Notes: generated from the sequence alone by a model not told the origin. Shown: positions 39,401 through 49,632, numbered from the stretch's first letter. The stretch: 64,000 nt of DNA from Shewanella basaltis (GCF_023283885.1 NZ_JAKILA010000016.1:48170-112169); one strand, 5' to 3'. Made by a program: numbers and translations.

Positions 39401-40180
39401 GCGCAGCTCTTTAGGGCCAAGGGCACAGTTAAGGCCAATCGATAACGGCTTAATATGGCGCAATGAGTTGTAAAACGCTTCGGTGGTTTGCCCGGTCAGC
39501 GTACGGCCTGATGCGTCGGTAATGGTGCCAGAGATCATTACAGGTAAGCGTTCGCCGAGGTTATCGAACACGGTTTCTATGGCAAACAAGGCGGCTTTGG
39601 CGTTTAAGGTATCAAAAATGGTTTCGACCATAATGATGTCGGCGCCACCTTCAATTAATGCGGTAGTTGATTCAACATAGGCTTCTACTAATTGATCAAA
39701 GCTGATATTACGAAATCCAGGGTCGTTTACATCTGGGCTGATTGAACAGGTGCGGTTAGTGGGGCCAAGTACCCCTGCAACATAGCGTGGGTTACCGGTT
39801 TGTGCGGCTACTTCGTCAGCGGCCTGGCGAGCAATGCGGGCACCTTCAAGGTTAATTTCGGCAGACAAGGCTTGCATGTCGTAGTCTGCCATGGCGATGG
39901 TGGTGGCGTTAAAGGTGTTGGTTTCAATAATGTCGGCGCCGCCGAGCAGGTATTTAACATGAATGGCTTTGATAAGCTCAGGTTGGCTGAGTACCAATAA
40001 ATCGTTGTTACCTTTAACATCGCAATGCCAATCTTTAAAGCGCTCACCGCGATAATCTTCTTCTTGCAACTTATGGTCTTGGATCATGGTGCCCATTGCA
40101 CCGTCTAAAATCACAATACGCTCTGCTAATAATGCGTTAAGTTGTTCAAGTGTTTGACTGTGAGAAGTCGATTTCGCCAT
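36464..40180 (-). CDS. metH: Cobalamin-dependent methionine synthase MetH
   Basis: Transfers a methyl group from methyltetrahydrofolate to homocysteine through methylcobalamin. The 1238-residue chain carries all four modules. The homocysteine domain ([11 protein letters not shown], and the zinc site GLNCALG ... VGGCCGS) comes first. The folate domain follows ([16 protein letters not shown]), then the B12 domain with the base-off motif [11 protein letters not shown]. The C-terminal reactivation domain carries [15 protein letters not shown]. The ATG at 40180 with AAGG upstream is preferred to 40210. It is divergent from cobC with tandem MetJ-like boxes between, and next to the B12 uptake and assembly operon on which it depends. 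Confidence 0.97.
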   Translation of the reverse strand: MAKSTSHSQTLEQLNALLAERIVILDGAMGTMIQDHKLQEEDYRGERFKDWHCDVKGNNDLLVLSQPELIKAIHVKYLLGGADIIETNTFNATTIAMADYDMQALSAEINLEGARIARQAADEVAAQTGNPRYVAGVLGPTNRTCSISPDVNDPGFRNISFDQLVEAYVESTTALIEGGADIIMVETIFDTLNAKAALFAIETVFDNLGERLPVMISGTITDASGRTLTGQTTEAFYNSLRHIKPLSIGLNCALGPKELRPYVEELSRIAECYVSAHPNAGLPNEFGGYDETPEEMAEVIIQWAEAGMLNIVGGCCGSTPTHISAIREAVLRHAPRALPEIPVACRLSGLEPLTIDKDSLFVNVGERANVTGSAKFLRLIKEEKFEEALDVVREQVENGAQIIDVNMDEGMLDGAASMTKFLNLIASEPDISRVPIMIDSSKWDVIEAGLKCVQGKSIVNSISMKEGEEAFIKQATLVKRYGAAAIVMAFDEQGQADTRARKTEICTRAYRILVDVVGFAPEDIIFDPNIFAIATGIDEHDNYAVDFIESIKDIKATLPHAMISGGVSNVSFSFRGNNPVREAIHAVFLYHAIQAGMDMGIVNAGQLAIYDDIDKELKDKVENVVLNLPCPVADSSNTEQLLDIAEQYRGDGSQVAKKEDLAWRSWPVKERLSHALVKGITEFIDEDTEAARLEATRPLDVIEGPLMDGMNVVGDLFGAGKMFLPQVVKSARVMKKAVAYLNPFIELEKVEGQSNGKILMVTVKGDVHDIGKNIVGVVLACNGFEVFDLGVMVSVEKILEAVKEHNIDIIGMSGLITPSLDEMVHNVKTFHREGLTIPAIIGGATCSKIHTAVKIAPHYPHGAIYIADASRAVPMVSKLVNNETRQATIDETYAEYDIMREKRLSQTKRKTIVSIEAARENRCKHDWESYTPFTPNVLGRQVFDDYPLEDLVERIDWTPFFRSWELHGHYPEILNDNIVGEEARKLFADGKAMLETIIKEKWLTAKGVIGLFPANTVNHDDIELYTDESRTTVEMTTHHLRMQLERVGNDNFCLADFVAPKDSGVADYMGGFAVTAGHGIDEHVARFEANHDDYNAIMLKCLADRLAEAFAERMHERVRKEFWGYAADEELDNEALIRERYKGIRPAPGYPACPDHTEKGLLWDLLKPDETIDLNITESFAMYPTAAVSGWYFAHPKSRYFGVTNIGKDQVEDYAKRKGMSLAEAEKWLAPVLDYDPE

Positions 40181-40317
40181 AACAGTTACCTTTTTATCAC
40201 TTTGCAGCAAATACCTTATTGAAGATAAGCATACCCTTATTTTTACAACCTGAGGGTGATTAAATCACTGTTAGAGACAATGACTCTTCAAACTGATTAT
40301 CTTTTAAGATAGTATTT

Positions 40318-40341
40318 AGACATATAAACGTATAGACGTCC
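40318..40341. promoter_or_regulatory. Tandem MetJ-like operator (three 8-bp boxes)
   Basis: Three adjoining 8-base units, AGACATAT, AAACGTAT and AGACGTCC, resemble the MetJ consensus AGACGTCT repeated in tandem. The site lies 42 bases before cobC and 138 bases before metH, so either or both could be repressed when S-adenosylmethionine is abundant. The assignment rests on consensus match only. Confidence 0.6.
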
Positions 40342-40382
40342 ATAATACGCGACTTTTTACCACTAGAGCAAGGCTGAATTCA

Positions 40383-41099
40383 ATGAAGCGAGCCAAGATT
40401 ACGTTATTACGGCATGGCGAATGCGAAGGTGGGGCCATATTTAGAGGCCAAACAGATGTGGCATTAACCGCAACAGGGGTAGCGCAAATGCAACACGCAT
40501 TAACTCAGGTTACTGCGCCAATAACTCATGTGTTTAGCTCGCCTTTGCAGCGATGTTTTGGGTTTAGCCTAGCAACAGCACAAGCCTTGTCTGTTCCATT
40601 ACAGGCATTAACAGCCTTGCAAGAAATTGATTTTGGCCTATGGGATGGACAGTCATTTGAACGTATTTATCAGCAAAGCCCACAGGCATTTGATGCTTAT
40701 TGGCGCGACCCATGGGCTAGCGAAAATACGCCCGAAGCTGGTGAAACGCTAAGCGATTTTAATGCGCGTGTCGAAACCGGGTTAATGGCTATTACCGATG
40801 CGCTGTGGTTGCAGGTTAACAATGATGCTGCACTTAATCAGCAAGCTGAGCTTGAGCCACATGCGCTGGTGGTCACTCATGGGGGCGTTATGCGCTGTTT
40901 AATGGGCTATGTATTAAATGCAGGCCAAAGCAGTGGATTATTCGCTAACCTAGCGCTCCCCTATGCTGCTATTATGTCGCTAGATGTTTATTGGGCAGAC
41001 AATGTAGAGGCGGCTCTACAAGGTCATGACAATAACCCTCAATTTAAGGTTAGCTTTACATTGCATTGGCCACAAACTGCGGCGATGCCAGTACGTTAA
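40383..41099 (+). CDS. cobC: Histidine phosphatase, probable alpha-ribazole phosphatase CobC
   Basis: A 238-residue phosphoglycerate-mutase-like phosphatase. The catalytic RHG motif (LLRHGECEGG) and the second His (VVTHGGVMRCL) are present, with the linking ALQEIDFGLWDGQSF. CobC removes phosphate in the assembly of the lower loop of cobalamin, and the position beside the cob/btu genes supports that role over a general phosphatase. It lies before the riboswitch, so is not under its control unless transcripts start there by read-through. An AAGG ribosome site precedes the ATG. Confidence 0.82.
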   Translation: MKRAKITLLRHGECEGGAIFRGQTDVALTATGVAQMQHALTQVTAPITHVFSSPLQRCFGFSLATAQALSVPLQALTALQEIDFGLWDGQSFERIYQQSPQAFDAYWRDPWASENTPEAGETLSDFNARVETGLMAITDALWLQVNNDAALNQQAELEPHALVVTHGGVMRCLMGYVLNAGQSSGLFANLALPYAAIMSLDVYWADNVEAALQGHDNNPQFKVSFTLHWPQTAAMPVR

Positions 41100-41109
41100 T
41101 CATTATGCA

Positions 41110-41245
41110 ATTCAAGGTATTGGGAATTGGGATAAGCCCAAACTGTACCCGCAACTGTAGATGTTCAATAGCCTTTTGAATATAAGTCAGATACCAGCCT
41201 TGAGATGCCGTTAAATCCATACCTAAGCGGGTGACTTAGGGGAGC
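41110..41245 (+). ncRNA. Cobalamin riboswitch
   Basis: The leader between cobC and btuD contains conserved parts of the B12 aptamer: GGGAA near 41122, CCCGCAACTGTA at 41148-41159, and the B12 box AGTCAGATACCAGCC at 41185-41199. Downstream, CCTAAG and CTTAGG (about 41223-41241) can pair and may serve as the regulatory hairpin before the btuD ribosome site. Binding of adenosylcobalamin would lower expression of the btuD-cobO genes. Exact boundaries are approximate. Confidence 0.92.
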
Positions 41246-41295
41246 AAATATGTTGCATTGTATTTTTATCAATCAGGCATGGCGAGGTGCATGGC

Positions 41296-42105
41296 ATGTC
41301 TGAACCTGTATTAGACGTTAATCATCTTTTTTGGCAAGTCGATGGGAAAACCATTTTAGCTGATATTCATTTCAATTTGCCCAAAGGACAAATGCTGGGA
41401 TTGATTGGGCCTAATGGGGCTGGTAAGTCGAGTCTACTCCGTTGTTTGTACCGTTATATTGTCCCAAGTAGCGGAAATATTGATTTATTTGGTCAAGATT
41501 TATCAACTTATTCGGCTAAAGCCCTGGCGCGTTCGGTTGCTGTTGTGCAGCAAGATACCCCACATTATTTTGACTTAACGACCGAGCAGTTAGTTACTAT
41601 GGGGCTAACGCCGCATAAAGGGTTATTTGACGCAACCACAGCACAAGATAAAGCCTTGATTAACCATGCACTCACTAAAGTGGGTTTAGCTAAGCATGCC
41701 CAGCAACCCTACGAGCAATTGTCTGGCGGCGAAAAGCAACGTGCTCTTATCGCCCGCGCTATTGTGCAGCAACCTCACATATTGATTTTAGATGAACCCA
41801 CCAACCATTTAGATATTCGTTACCAAATTCAAATTTTAGAGTTAGTGGCTTCATTGGGGATTAGCGTGATTGCCTCTATTCACGACTTAAACCTGGCCAG
41901 CGCCATGTGCGATAAATTGTTGTTACTGGATCAAGGTAAGTTGATTGCAAAAGGTCACCCTAGCGAGGTGCTCACCGAGCGACAAATCAGTGATGTATTT
42001 GGCGTTTGCTGCGAGGTTAATGTTCATCCGCAACACCAAAAACCGTTAATCAGTTATTTTTATGGGTATCAAACCGCCAATAAAAAAGAGGTGGCTTATG
42101 ATTAA
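41296..42105 (+). CDS. btuD: Vitamin B12 ABC transporter ATPase BtuD
   Basis: A 269-residue ABC ATPase of the siderophore/B12 class that powers corrinoid import across the inner membrane. All motifs are intact: Walker A GPNGAGKSS, signature LSGGEKQRALIARA, Walker B LILDEPTNH and the switch His (IASIHDLN). The ATG at 41296 with GAGG eight bases upstream is favoured over a GTG at 41287. Its place just after a B12 riboswitch makes B12 rather than iron the likely substrate. Its end overlaps btuC. Confidence 0.93.
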   Translation: MSEPVLDVNHLFWQVDGKTILADIHFNLPKGQMLGLIGPNGAGKSSLLRCLYRYIVPSSGNIDLFGQDLSTYSAKALARSVAVVQQDTPHYFDLTTEQLVTMGLTPHKGLFDATTAQDKALINHALTKVGLAKHAQQPYEQLSGGEKQRALIARAIVQQPHILILDEPTNHLDIRYQIQILELVASLGISVIASIHDLNLASAMCDKLLLLDQGKLIAKGHPSEVLTERQISDVFGVCCEVNVHPQHQKPLISYFYGYQTANKKEVAYD

Positions 42106-43201
42106 CGCTTCTCAACGGCGATATTATTGCTGTGTCGGGGTCGTCATACTTGCCACATTATTGACCCCAATGTTGGCTGCAAGTTTTGGTGCAGCTAATA
42201 TCCACTTTGCTGATGTAATAACAGTGTTTAAATCGTTATTAACCGGTAATGGCTTGCTAAGCGCTGACGAAAACTCCGTGATAAGCACCTTAAACCAGCG
42301 CATTGTATTTGATTTGCGTTTACCGCGTATTGTGCTGGCGTTTATTGCTGGGGCGGGGCTGTCTATTGCCGGTAGTGTATTACAAACCGTAACTCGTAAT
42401 CCATTGGCCGATCCCTATCTATTTGGTATTAGCTCTGGTGCCTCATTTGGGGCGGTCTGCGTTATTTCATTGTTTAGTCAAACAGGGTTGTTTTCTGGTT
42501 GGTTTGACGGTGCTTTGCAAATGTCGACTCATGGGCAACATGCGTGGTGGTCTTGGTCAATGTTAAGTTTGCCGCTTGGTGCATTTATTGGTGCTAGCTT
42601 ATCTGTGCTTGTGGTGGTGGCCTTGTCTGGTTTTGGCCGAACGAGTCAAATTGAACGCATGTTGTTATCTGGAGTGGCAACGTCATTTTTATTTGGCGCG
42701 TTAACCAGTTTGTTGTTGTATTTTTCAAGCCCGCAAGCAGCTGCCTCGGTGTTGTTTTGGAGTTTAGGCAGTTTTGCGAAAGCCAATTGGGCACAATTGT
42801 GGCTACCGAGTGTAACGGTTGTTGTTAGCTTATTGATTATGTTGGCTTTTAAAAGGCAAATTATGGCGTTGCAAGCCGGTGACGAAAGTGCCCATACCCT
42901 AGGGGTGAATGTGGCAAAACTGAGGTTAAGCATGTTGTTATTGTGCTCGTTAATTACCGCCATGCTGGTGGCCAGTTGTGGTGGTATCGGCTTTGTAGGG
43001 TTAATGATCCCGCATACCGTTAGGCTATTGTTTTCTGGGCGTCAGCCGATGATATTAACCGCAGTATTTGGCGGATTATTTATGGTGTGGATTGATGTCA
43101 TTGCACGCTGTTTATTGTCTAACCAGGAGCTTCCTGTGGGCATTATTACCGCAGCACTTGGCAGTGTGTTCTTTTTGTTTATTTTGCGTCATCGTCGATA
43201 A
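42098..43201 (+). CDS. btuC: Vitamin B12 ABC transporter permease BtuC
   Basis: A 367-residue FecCD-type permease with about ten helices. Family marks are RLPRIVLAFIAGAGLSIAGS, then QTVTRNPLADPYLFGISSGA and GGIGFVGLMIPHTVRLL. The ATG at 42098 sits inside the end of btuD (8-base overlap) behind an AGGTGG ribosome site. The binding protein btuF is not adjacent but lies at 62786. The longer frame back to 42062 would add 12 residues and is not favoured. Confidence 0.92.
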   Translation: MINASQRRYYCCVGVVILATLLTPMLAASFGAANIHFADVITVFKSLLTGNGLLSADENSVISTLNQRIVFDLRLPRIVLAFIAGAGLSIAGSVLQTVTRNPLADPYLFGISSGASFGAVCVISLFSQTGLFSGWFDGALQMSTHGQHAWWSWSMLSLPLGAFIGASLSVLVVVALSGFGRTSQIERMLLSGVATSFLFGALTSLLLYFSSPQAAASVLFWSLGSFAKANWAQLWLPSVTVVVSLLIMLAFKRQIMALQAGDESAHTLGVNVAKLRLSMLLLCSLITAMLVASCGGIGFVGLMIPHTVRLLFSGRQPMILTAVFGGLFMVWIDVIARCLLSNQELPVGIITAALGSVFFLFILRHRR

Positions 43202-43213
43202 AAGGGTCAAGAA

Positions 43214-44338
43214 TTGAACCAACAATCTATTGCACAATCGTTATTTTCTGTTACCGCAGCGAGTCGCCAATATGATGAGGCCATAGAGCACAAAATTAAC
43301 CAAAAAACCAAACCTCTAGGTGCATTAGGGCAGCTTGAGTCTTTAGCGATGCAAATCGCCAGGGTGCAATACAGCCGTGAAAGTGAATTAAGTCATACTC
43401 TCGTTAATCGCACTGAATCGAGCCTGAGTGCGACTCATTTGCCGTTATCTATCACTCAGCCAACAATGTTGGTGTTTGCTGCCGACCACGGCATAGCCGC
43501 TTATGGTGTGTCGATAGCCCCCAGTGAAGTAACCACCCAAATGGTGCACAACTTTATGCAAGGTGGTGCTGCTATCAATGTGTTTTGTCGCCAGATGGGT
43601 TTTGATTTACACGTGATTGATTGTGGAATGTTACAGCCGATAAGTGAATCAACTGGGGTGATCAATCAACGCCTTGGTGCGGGTACTTATGCAATGCATT
43701 TGCAGGCGGCAATGTCGACTGCACAGGTACACCAAGGGTTTGCACTAGCAAAACAATTGGTTACGCGCCATGTTAAGGCTGGGTGTAATATACTGGCGTT
43801 AGGCGAAATGGGCATTGGCAATACTTCGGCGGCTTCCGCTGTGATGGCCGCATTACTTCATGTTGACGTTGACCTGTGTGTGGGGCGAGGCACGGGGATA
43901 GACGATGTGACATTAATAAAAAAATCACAATTAATTAATCAAGCGATTGAATTACATCGTACTAAACTTACCTCGGTCGAAGCAATTTTGGCGCATTTAG
44001 GCGGTTTTGAAATTGTACAAATGACTGGGGCTATTTTGGCGGCTGCCGAACAAAAAATAATAGTGCTGATAGATGGTTTTATCGCTACTGCTGCGGCATT
44101 AGTTGCGGTAAAATTAGCTCCACAATCAAGTGACTATTTAGTCTTTGCCCATGAGTCGCACGAGCAAGGGCACAAATTAATGCTACAACAACTACAAGCA
44201 ACACCTTTGTTGTCGTTGGGATTAAGGCTCGGAGAAGGAACAGGTGCCGCATTGGCCTTGCCTTTGCTTCAAGCTGCAGTCAATTTTTATAATCAAATGG
44301 CCAGTTTTAAAGAGGCTGGCATTAATAATGTGGTTTAA
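43214..44338 (+). CDS. cobT: Nicotinate-nucleotide-dimethylbenzimidazole phosphoribosyltransferase CobT
   Basis: Forms alpha-ribazole phosphate from the lower base and nicotinate mononucleotide, making the nucleotide loop of cobalamin. The 374-residue sequence has the family's [37 protein letters not shown] and the C-terminal [15 protein letters not shown]. It starts at TTG 43214 behind AAGGG, 12 bases after btuC. Residues 59-79 ([20 protein letters not shown]) are a less usual insertion near the N-terminus. Confidence 0.94.
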   Translation: MNQQSIAQSLFSVTAASRQYDEAIEHKINQKTKPLGALGQLESLAMQIARVQYSRESELSHTLVNRTESSLSATHLPLSITQPTMLVFAADHGIAAYGVSIAPSEVTTQMVHNFMQGGAAINVFCRQMGFDLHVIDCGMLQPISESTGVINQRLGAGTYAMHLQAAMSTAQVHQGFALAKQLVTRHVKAGCNILALGEMGIGNTSAASAVMAALLHVDVDLCVGRGTGIDDVTLIKKSQLINQAIELHRTKLTSVEAILAHLGGFEIVQMTGAILAAAEQKIIVLIDGFIATAAALVAVKLAPQSSDYLVFAHESHEQGHKLMLQQLQATPLLSLGLRLGEGTGAALALPLLQAAVNFYNQMASFKEAGINNVV

Positions 44339-44347
44339 GGGAGCAAG

Positions 44348-45133
44348 ATGTCTGGCGATATAAAATGGTTGCGACAGTTAAATTTATTTTTTGTGGCGAT
44401 GAGTTTTTTTACTCGGATCCCGGTTCCTTCATGGGTTGTGGTAGACAATGACCGACTGAGTAAAGCGAGTCGTTATTTTGGCATAGTAGGCTTAGTCATT
44501 GGCCTGATGTGTGCTTCAGTTTTTTGGTTAGCTCAGCTCATTTTACCTGCTAGCATTGCCATATTACTGGCCATGGTGGCAGGTGTGATAGTCACAGGGG
44601 CTTTTCACGAAGATGGCTTAGCAGATACTGCCGATGGCTTTGGCGGCGGCCACACCGTAGAAGACAAGTTGCGCATTATGAAGGATTCGCAATTAGGCAG
44701 TTATGGTGCTTTATCTCTGGGGTTAGTTTTGTTGTTAAAGTGGCAGTTGTTGGTTGAGCTGGCATTGTACAGCCCAATGGCAGCGGTGAGCGCACTTATT
44801 GCGGGCCACACTTTAAGCCGTGTTGTTGCCTCTAGCCTTATTTTTAGCGAGCAATATGTGCGCGACGATGCCACCAGTAAAGCTAAGCCGATAGTTCAGG
44901 GCCAGCATTTAAATGATTTGTTTATTTTAATCGCGAGCGGCATTTTTGTATTGTTATGGCTTAATGGTGTTGCGGCATTTGTTTTATTTATTACCTTATG
45001 GCTTTTACGTATTTTGTTAGGCGGCTTTTTCCGTAAACAAATTGGTGGTTACACAGGTGACACATTAGGCGCTGCACAACAGATTAGCGAGGTGTGTTGT
45101 TACTTAGTGATTTTAGCAGTAGGTTTAAGCTAA
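44348..45133 (+). CDS. cobS: Adenosylcobinamide-GDP ribazoletransferase CobS
   Basis: A 261-residue membrane enzyme that joins activated cobinamide and alpha-ribazole to give cobalamin. Marks are FFTRIPVPSWV near the N-terminus, the acidic motif HEDGLADTADGFGGG, MKDSQLGSYG, and several hydrophobic helices. It follows cobT by 9 bases with a GGGAG ribosome site, and its stop codon overlaps the cobU start by one base (TAATG). Confidence 0.95.
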   Translation: MSGDIKWLRQLNLFFVAMSFFTRIPVPSWVVVDNDRLSKASRYFGIVGLVIGLMCASVFWLAQLILPASIAILLAMVAGVIVTGAFHEDGLADTADGFGGGHTVEDKLRIMKDSQLGSYGALSLGLVLLLKWQLLVELALYSPMAAVSALIAGHTLSRVVASSLIFSEQYVRDDATSKAKPIVQGQHLNDLFILIASGIFVLLWLNGVAAFVLFITLWLLRILLGGFFRKQIGGYTGDTLGAAQQISEVCCYLVILAVGLS

Positions 45134-45663
45134 TGATCCATTTGGTGTTGGGTGGTGCGCGTAGTGGTAAAAGCCGATACGCTGAGCAATGTGTCGCTCA
45201 GTATGCAGCCGTGGGCTACTCTTGCGTTTACCTCGCCACCGCAACCGCATTAGACACTGAAATGTCTGAGCGAATTCGCCAACACCAGCAAGACCGAATG
45301 TCCAGCGCCCACAGTTGGACATTGCACGAACAAGCCTATGATGTAGCGCAAACTTTAGTGGCCATAGACAAACCTCAGCAAGTCATTTTAATAGACTGTC
45401 TTACGTTATTGTTGACCAACCATTTGTTGGATAACTCTCCTAGCCGTTGGTCTTCTCAAAAAACCTTACTGCTTAATGTGCTGCCAACCTTGCAAAGCGA
45501 AGTGGTGATAGTGAGTAATGAAGTGGGATCAGGCATAGTGCCTATGGGCGAGCTTAGCCGCCAGTTTGTAGATGAAGCCGGTTGGCTAAACCAGGCTATT
45601 GCGAAAGTCGCAGACCAAGTGACCTTAGTGGTTGCAGGTCTTCCTTTGGCGTTAAAAGTCTAG
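45133..45663 (+). CDS. cobU: Adenosylcobinamide kinase/guanylyltransferase CobU
   Basis: A 176-residue bifunctional enzyme that phosphorylates adenosylcobinamide and adds GMP. The P-loop [12 protein letters not shown] and the family's [11 protein letters not shown] and [11 protein letters not shown] are visible. The ATG at 45133 shares its first base with the cobS stop, so translation is coupled. The frame runs back to 45094, but that start would lie inside cobS. Confidence 0.95.
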   Translation: MIHLVLGGARSGKSRYAEQCVAQYAAVGYSCVYLATATALDTEMSERIRQHQQDRMSSAHSWTLHEQAYDVAQTLVAIDKPQQVILIDCLTLLLTNHLLDNSPSRWSSQKTLLLNVLPTLQSEVVIVSNEVGSGIVPMGELSRQFVDEAGWLNQAIAKVADQVTLVVAGLPLALKV

Positions 45664-45664
45664 T

Positions 45665-47239
45665 GTGTTTGTGGTGTCATTAACCCAAGCTACTCCCATT
45701 CTAACTGGGGCGCTAATGGTGCAAGGCACCACGTCAGATGCAGGCAAAAGCACCTTGGTCGCAGGGCTTTGTCGAGTACTGGCAAGACAACACATTAAGG
45801 TTGCACCGTTTAAACCACAAAATATGGCATTAAATAGTGCCGTGACAATTGATGGTGGCGAAATTGGCCGCGCCCAGGCACTGCAAGCTATTGCCTGTAA
45901 CCTGCCGCCGCATACTGATTTTAACCCCGTATTACTAAAACCTAGCTCAGACACTGGTGCTCAAGTCATCGTCCATGGCAAAGCATTAACCACCTTAGAA
46001 GCCAAGGCATTTTTTGGCCCACAAAGCAAAAGCTATAAAACCCTGGCATTAGCCGCGGTGATGCAATCTTATCAGCGCTTACAGCAACAGTATTCGGTTG
46101 TGGTGATAGAAGGTGCTGGCAGTCCTGCTGAAATCAATTTACGCCAAGGCGATATTGCCAATATGGGCTTTGCTGAAGTGGCCGACTGTCCTGTGGTTAT
46201 TATTGCAGATATTGATAAAGGCGGGGTATTTGCTCATCTTGTTGGTACACTTGCGCTATTAAGTCCAAGCGAGCAAGCACGAGTAAAGGGCTTTGTTATA
46301 AATCGTTTTCGCGGTGACATCAGCTTATTACAGCCGGGTATTGATTGGCTTGAACAATACACCCGCAAACCGGTATTAGGCGTGCTCCCCTATTTGCATG
46401 ACTTACACCTAGATGCCGAAGATGCGTTAGTTGACGCGCCGTTGCACCGCACAAATACGCCGCCATTACCCCAGCAAACGCCCCGACTTACTGTACTGGT
46501 ATTGGTGTATCCAAGGATCAGCAATCACACAGACTTTGACCCACTGCGCTTACACCCGCAAATCGATTTTCATTATGTGAGTATGCAGAGTATGGCTCAG
46601 TCATCCGATTGGCCCGCAGCAGATTTAGTCATATTGCCTGGCAGTAAAAATGTCCGGGCCGACTTAGCGTTTATGCGTCAACAAGGTTGGCATACCAAGC
46701 TTAACAGCCATTTACGCTATGGTGGTAAAGTCATCGGCATTTGCGGCGGTTATCAAATGCTCGGCCTGCTGATTGATGATCCTTTAGGCATTGAAGATAG
46801 TGCTGGTTGTAGTAAAGGGTTGGGCTTATTACCGGTTAACACCGTATTAAAAGCAAATAAAACATTAACTCAAGTAAGGGGTCACTTACGCTTACAAGGC
46901 CATCAAGCCGAGTTTTGTGGGTACGAAATTCATTGTGGTGAGTCCTCACTTACCCAGCCTGACGTGACTCAGCCTATTGTGATTGAACAAATCGCTGAGC
47001 AAGGCTTAACAGTGGCAACGCCCGATGGTTTGGTCAGTGACGACCAACAAATTTTAGCGACTTACATACATGGCTTGTTTGACAACCCACAGGCATGCCA
47101 ACTCATTTTAAGCTGGGCTGGGTTAACCCAGGCACAGCATATTGATATTAACCAGATCCGCGAGCAACAGCTTGAAAGACTCGCCGACGTGTTAGAAGCA
47201 CATCTGGACATGAACACACTAAAAGGATTAATAGCATGA
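45665..47239 (+). CDS. cobQ: Cobyric acid synthase CobQ
   Basis: A 524-residue glutamine amidotransferase of corrin assembly. The N-terminal ATP-binding domain has [14 protein letters not shown] and [12 protein letters not shown]. The C-terminal class I amidotransferase domain has the Cys nucleophile region [12 protein letters not shown] and the His in [10 protein letters not shown]. The start is uncertain: the GTG at 45665 follows cobU by one base, while GTG 45671 or ATG 45716 are possible. It overlaps cobO by 4 bases. Confidence 0.94.
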   Translation: MFVVSLTQATPILTGALMVQGTTSDAGKSTLVAGLCRVLARQHIKVAPFKPQNMALNSAVTIDGGEIGRAQALQAIACNLPPHTDFNPVLLKPSSDTGAQVIVHGKALTTLEAKAFFGPQSKSYKTLALAAVMQSYQRLQQQYSVVVIEGAGSPAEINLRQGDIANMGFAEVADCPVVIIADIDKGGVFAHLVGTLALLSPSEQARVKGFVINRFRGDISLLQPGIDWLEQYTRKPVLGVLPYLHDLHLDAEDALVDAPLHRTNTPPLPQQTPRLTVLVLVYPRISNHTDFDPLRLHPQIDFHYVSMQSMAQSSDWPAADLVILPGSKNVRADLAFMRQQGWHTKLNSHLRYGGKVIGICGGYQMLGLLIDDPLGIEDSAGCSKGLGLLPVNTVLKANKTLTQVRGHLRLQGHQAEFCGYEIHCGESSLTQPDVTQPIVIEQIAEQGLTVATPDGLVSDDQQILATYIHGLFDNPQACQLILSWAGLTQAQHIDINQIREQQLERLADVLEAHLDMNTLKGLIA

Positions 47240-47874
47240 CAACTGAAAACCACAATACCGAGCAAGCCGATACGACTGCCTCTCAAAAAGCAGAGCGCCA
47301 TAAAGCGCGGCAGCAAAAGGTAAAGCAAGGCGTTGATGCCAAAATTGCCGCAGCACAAGAGGAAAAAGGCATTCTGCTTGTGCTTACGGGTAATGGAAAA
47401 GGCAAATCAACTTCTGGTTTTGGTTCAGTTGCCCGCGCGGTTGGCCATGGTCATAAGGCGGCCGTGGTGCAGTTTATTAAAGGCACCTGGGCATGCGGTG
47501 AACGTAATTTACTTGAAGGTGCAGGGGTTGAATTTCATGTTATGGGGACAGGCTTTACCTGGGAAACCCAAGACAAAGAAAAAGACACTCAAGCCGCAAT
47601 GGAAGCCTGGGTTGAAGCCGAAAAACTACTCAAAGACGAGTCGGTTAACTTGGTACTATTAGATGAGTTAACTTACATGGTGAGTTATCACTACATAGAG
47701 CTTGAGCGAGTATTAACGGCGTTAAAAAATCGCCCACCAATGCAGCATGTCATTATTACCGGCCGCGCCTGTCACCGCGACATTATTGAATTAGCCGACA
47801 CAGTTAGCGAGGTGCAACCCGTAAAACACGCATTTAATAACGGCATTAAAGCGCAGTTGGGTTTTGATTATTGA
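47236..47874 (+). CDS. cobO: Corrinoid adenosyltransferase CobO/BtuR
   Basis: A 212-residue enzyme that adds the adenosyl group to cob(I)alamin or cobinamide. P-loop [13 protein letters not shown] and [15 protein letters not shown] define the CobA/CobO/BtuR family, and LITGR-like [18 protein letters not shown] closes it. The first 45 residues are a charged extension. An ATGA overlap with cobQ shows coupling, and it is the last gene of the riboswitch-controlled unit, followed by a terminator. cbiB and btuB are not in the cluster. Confidence 0.96.
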   Translation: MTTENHNTEQADTTASQKAERHKARQQKVKQGVDAKIAAAQEEKGILLVLTGNGKGKSTSGFGSVARAVGHGHKAAVVQFIKGTWACGERNLLEGAGVEFHVMGTGFTWETQDKEKDTQAAMEAWVEAEKLLKDESVNLVLLDELTYMVSYHYIELERVLTALKNRPPMQHVIITGRACHRDIIELADTVSEVQPVKHAFNNGIKAQLGFDY

Positions 47875-47911
47875 TGTTGTTTGTGTGATGTAAACAGCCA
47901 AATAGACAGTC

Positions 47912-47946
47912 AAGCCTCTTGTCATTTTATGGGAAGAGGCTTTTTG
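47912..47946 (+). terminator. Rho-independent terminator of the cob operon
   Basis: AAGCCTCTT and AAGAGGCTT form a 9-base stem with a loop of about 13 bases, followed by TTTGATTTT. It lies about 38 bases after the cobO stop. Confidence 0.85.
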
Positions 47947-48268
47947 ATTTTAACCAGTAAGAAGGCTCACATTTTTGTGCTGATTGTTAAAAGTTGATGC
48001 GAACTATCGAGTTGGAATATGTATTGTGCCTGTTATTGCTGAACAAAGTAACGGCATTCTCAATGGTTTCATTTGCAGCAAATTAGGCATATTGATGAGG
48101 GATGAAACTCATCTATGCCCCTAAATGAGTCAGCCGCTGGCTAGTTATATTCATTTTGAAATATCTACATAGCAATATTCACTTCAATGCTAAATCAAAA
48201 GTCGCAAGTTGCAGGTTTGTATGTAATCGGGCTGCGAAGCGGGTATAAATAAACCAATGTTGGCTCAG
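47947..48268. other. Intergenic region between convergent cobO and solute-binding genes
   Basis: About 320 AT-rich bases with no frame, strong hairpin or recognised repeat. I see nothing in it. Confidence 0.4.
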
Positions 48269-49039
48269 TTACTCAGTTACCTTGGGAGTGGCAACTCGAG
48301 GGGCAAACCAACGAGCTGTGATGGCGGCGAGCTCGCCATTTTGTTTTAAGGTGACTAAAGCGTGGCGCATTTTTTTTGCTAAGGCCTCGTCGGTGTCTTT
48401 ATGGGTGGCTATGCCTATTGGCATGTTTACCACCGGCAGTGCAGCGGTAAAATCACCGATGTTATAACCCATTTTTTTAACGTCTTCGTTAAACCCCACT
48501 TCGTTATTATAAATTAGGTCTACGCGGTCAAAATTAAGCATTTTTAGTGCTGCGGTTTGGCTTCTTACGAGGTATACATTAGGGTGCTTATTATCAAGTT
48601 TTAATCTGTCTAGCGCCGCATGACTGCGTGATAATGCCAAAGTGTAACGATTAATATCGTCGATATTGTCGAGCACAATATCTGGGCGGTTAGTTTTTTT
48701 GTAGATCATATCCTGTACAGTATAAAAATTACCGATCCATTTAAAATAGGCTAAACGTTTATCTGTATTGGCAATGGAAAAAATAAAGGTGTTGGGTTGG
48801 TGTTGTGCATTATGATAAGCGCGGCTCCACGGCATAATTTGAATGTCGATATCAAAATCAAGATACGCTTGTGCCGCTTGTAATATATCAATAGAAAATC
48901 CAACCAGCTGACCTTGTTGGTTAGCAGACTGAAATGGCGGATAAGGCTCGGTATAAAAAATCACTTTATCTTTGGCGCAAGCCATCTGCGAGAACAATAC
49001 GCTAGCGAAAATGATAATGACTAACACAAATCTGATCAT
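48269..49039 (-). CDS. Periplasmic solute-binding protein, family 3
   Basis: A 256-residue exported protein with a signal peptide (ending ACA-KD) and the SBP_bac_3 fold (VIFYTEPYPPFQSANQQGQL, then GFSIDILQAA). The family usually binds amino acids or small organic ions for ABC import, but no permease or ATPase lies beside it, so it may serve a distant transporter or a signalling role. The ATG at 49039 follows ataggtattt. It is convergent with cobO. Confidence 0.82.
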   Translation of the reverse strand: MIRFVLVIIIFASVLFSQMACAKDKVIFYTEPYPPFQSANQQGQLVGFSIDILQAAQAYLDFDIDIQIMPWSRAYHNAQHQPNTFIFSIANTDKRLAYFKWIGNFYTVQDMIYKKTNRPDIVLDNIDDINRYTLALSRSHAALDRLKLDNKHPNVYLVRSQTAALKMLNFDRVDLIYNNEVGFNEDVKKMGYNIGDFTAALPVVNMPIGIATHKDTDEALAKKMRHALVTLKQNGELAAITARWFAPRVATPKVTE

Positions 49040-49211
49040 AAATACCTATTGCAATAACATCAGTGGTGGACTGTAGAATGTGTGTACCTATGAGTCACCC
49101 GTATGCATGAGTGTCGTGTCACATTTTTGTGACGAGCTTGAGCGTGTTGACTACTATTTTTTTTTTTGAGATGCCATAAATTTATTTTAGATGATACAGA
49201 TGAAATAGCTA

Positions 49212-49568
49212 TTAGGTTACATACTCATCAGCCCACTCTTTTAAGCGTTCTAAAATATCTAATGCCGTGCGGCCCAGCTCAGTAATGGCGTAAGATACCG
49301 CAATTGGCCTGTCGTTAATGACATGACGAGTGACTAACCCCTGGGCTTCTAGCTCTTTCAGCCGCTGGTCGACCATTTTTTTACTGGCGCCGCCTAACAT
49401 GCGTGACAAATCGTTAAATCTAACCGGCCCGTCTTGCAAGTGCCACAAGATTGATGCTTTCCATTTTCCGCCTAATACTCGCATTCCACGTTCTACCGAG
49501 CAAGGTTCGGCGCATGGGTTAATAACTTTTTTGTGGCCGTTAGCCATTGTTTCTATTTTAGTTTTCAT
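49212..49568 (-). CDS. HxlR family transcriptional regulator
   Basis: A 118-residue winged helix regulator: CSVERGMRVLGGKWKASILW, then FNDLSRMLGGASKKMVDQRL and VINDRPIAVSYAITELG. A Cys at the family's usual N-terminal position (PCSVERGM) could be redox-sensitive, as in the related QorR or HypR proteins. It is divergent from the aldehyde dehydrogenase gene with a 110-base gap, which suggests control of that operon. No strong ribosome site was seen. Confidence 0.88.
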   Translation of the reverse strand: MKTKIETMANGHKKVINPCAEPCSVERGMRVLGGKWKASILWHLQDGPVRFNDLSRMLGGASKKMVDQRLKELEAQGLVTRHVINDRPIAVSYAITELGRTALDILERLKEWADEYVT

Positions 49569-49603
49569 TGTGTTTGTTTTATTTTAGCTAGGTTACCAAA
49601 AGT

Positions 49604-49632
49604 ATACTGGTTGCATTTATATCCTACAGTAT
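49604..49632. promoter_or_regulatory. Possible HxlR operator
   Basis: ATACTG (49604-49609) and CAGTAT (49627-49632) form an inverted repeat in the divergent promoter between the HxlR gene and the aldehyde dehydrogenase gene. The half-sites are short, so this is only a candidate. Confidence 0.3.

Noticed and set aside
36464..40180. Several plus-strand frames of 65-174 codons within metH
   Set aside because: They overlap the intact metH gene and have no ribosome sites or family features.
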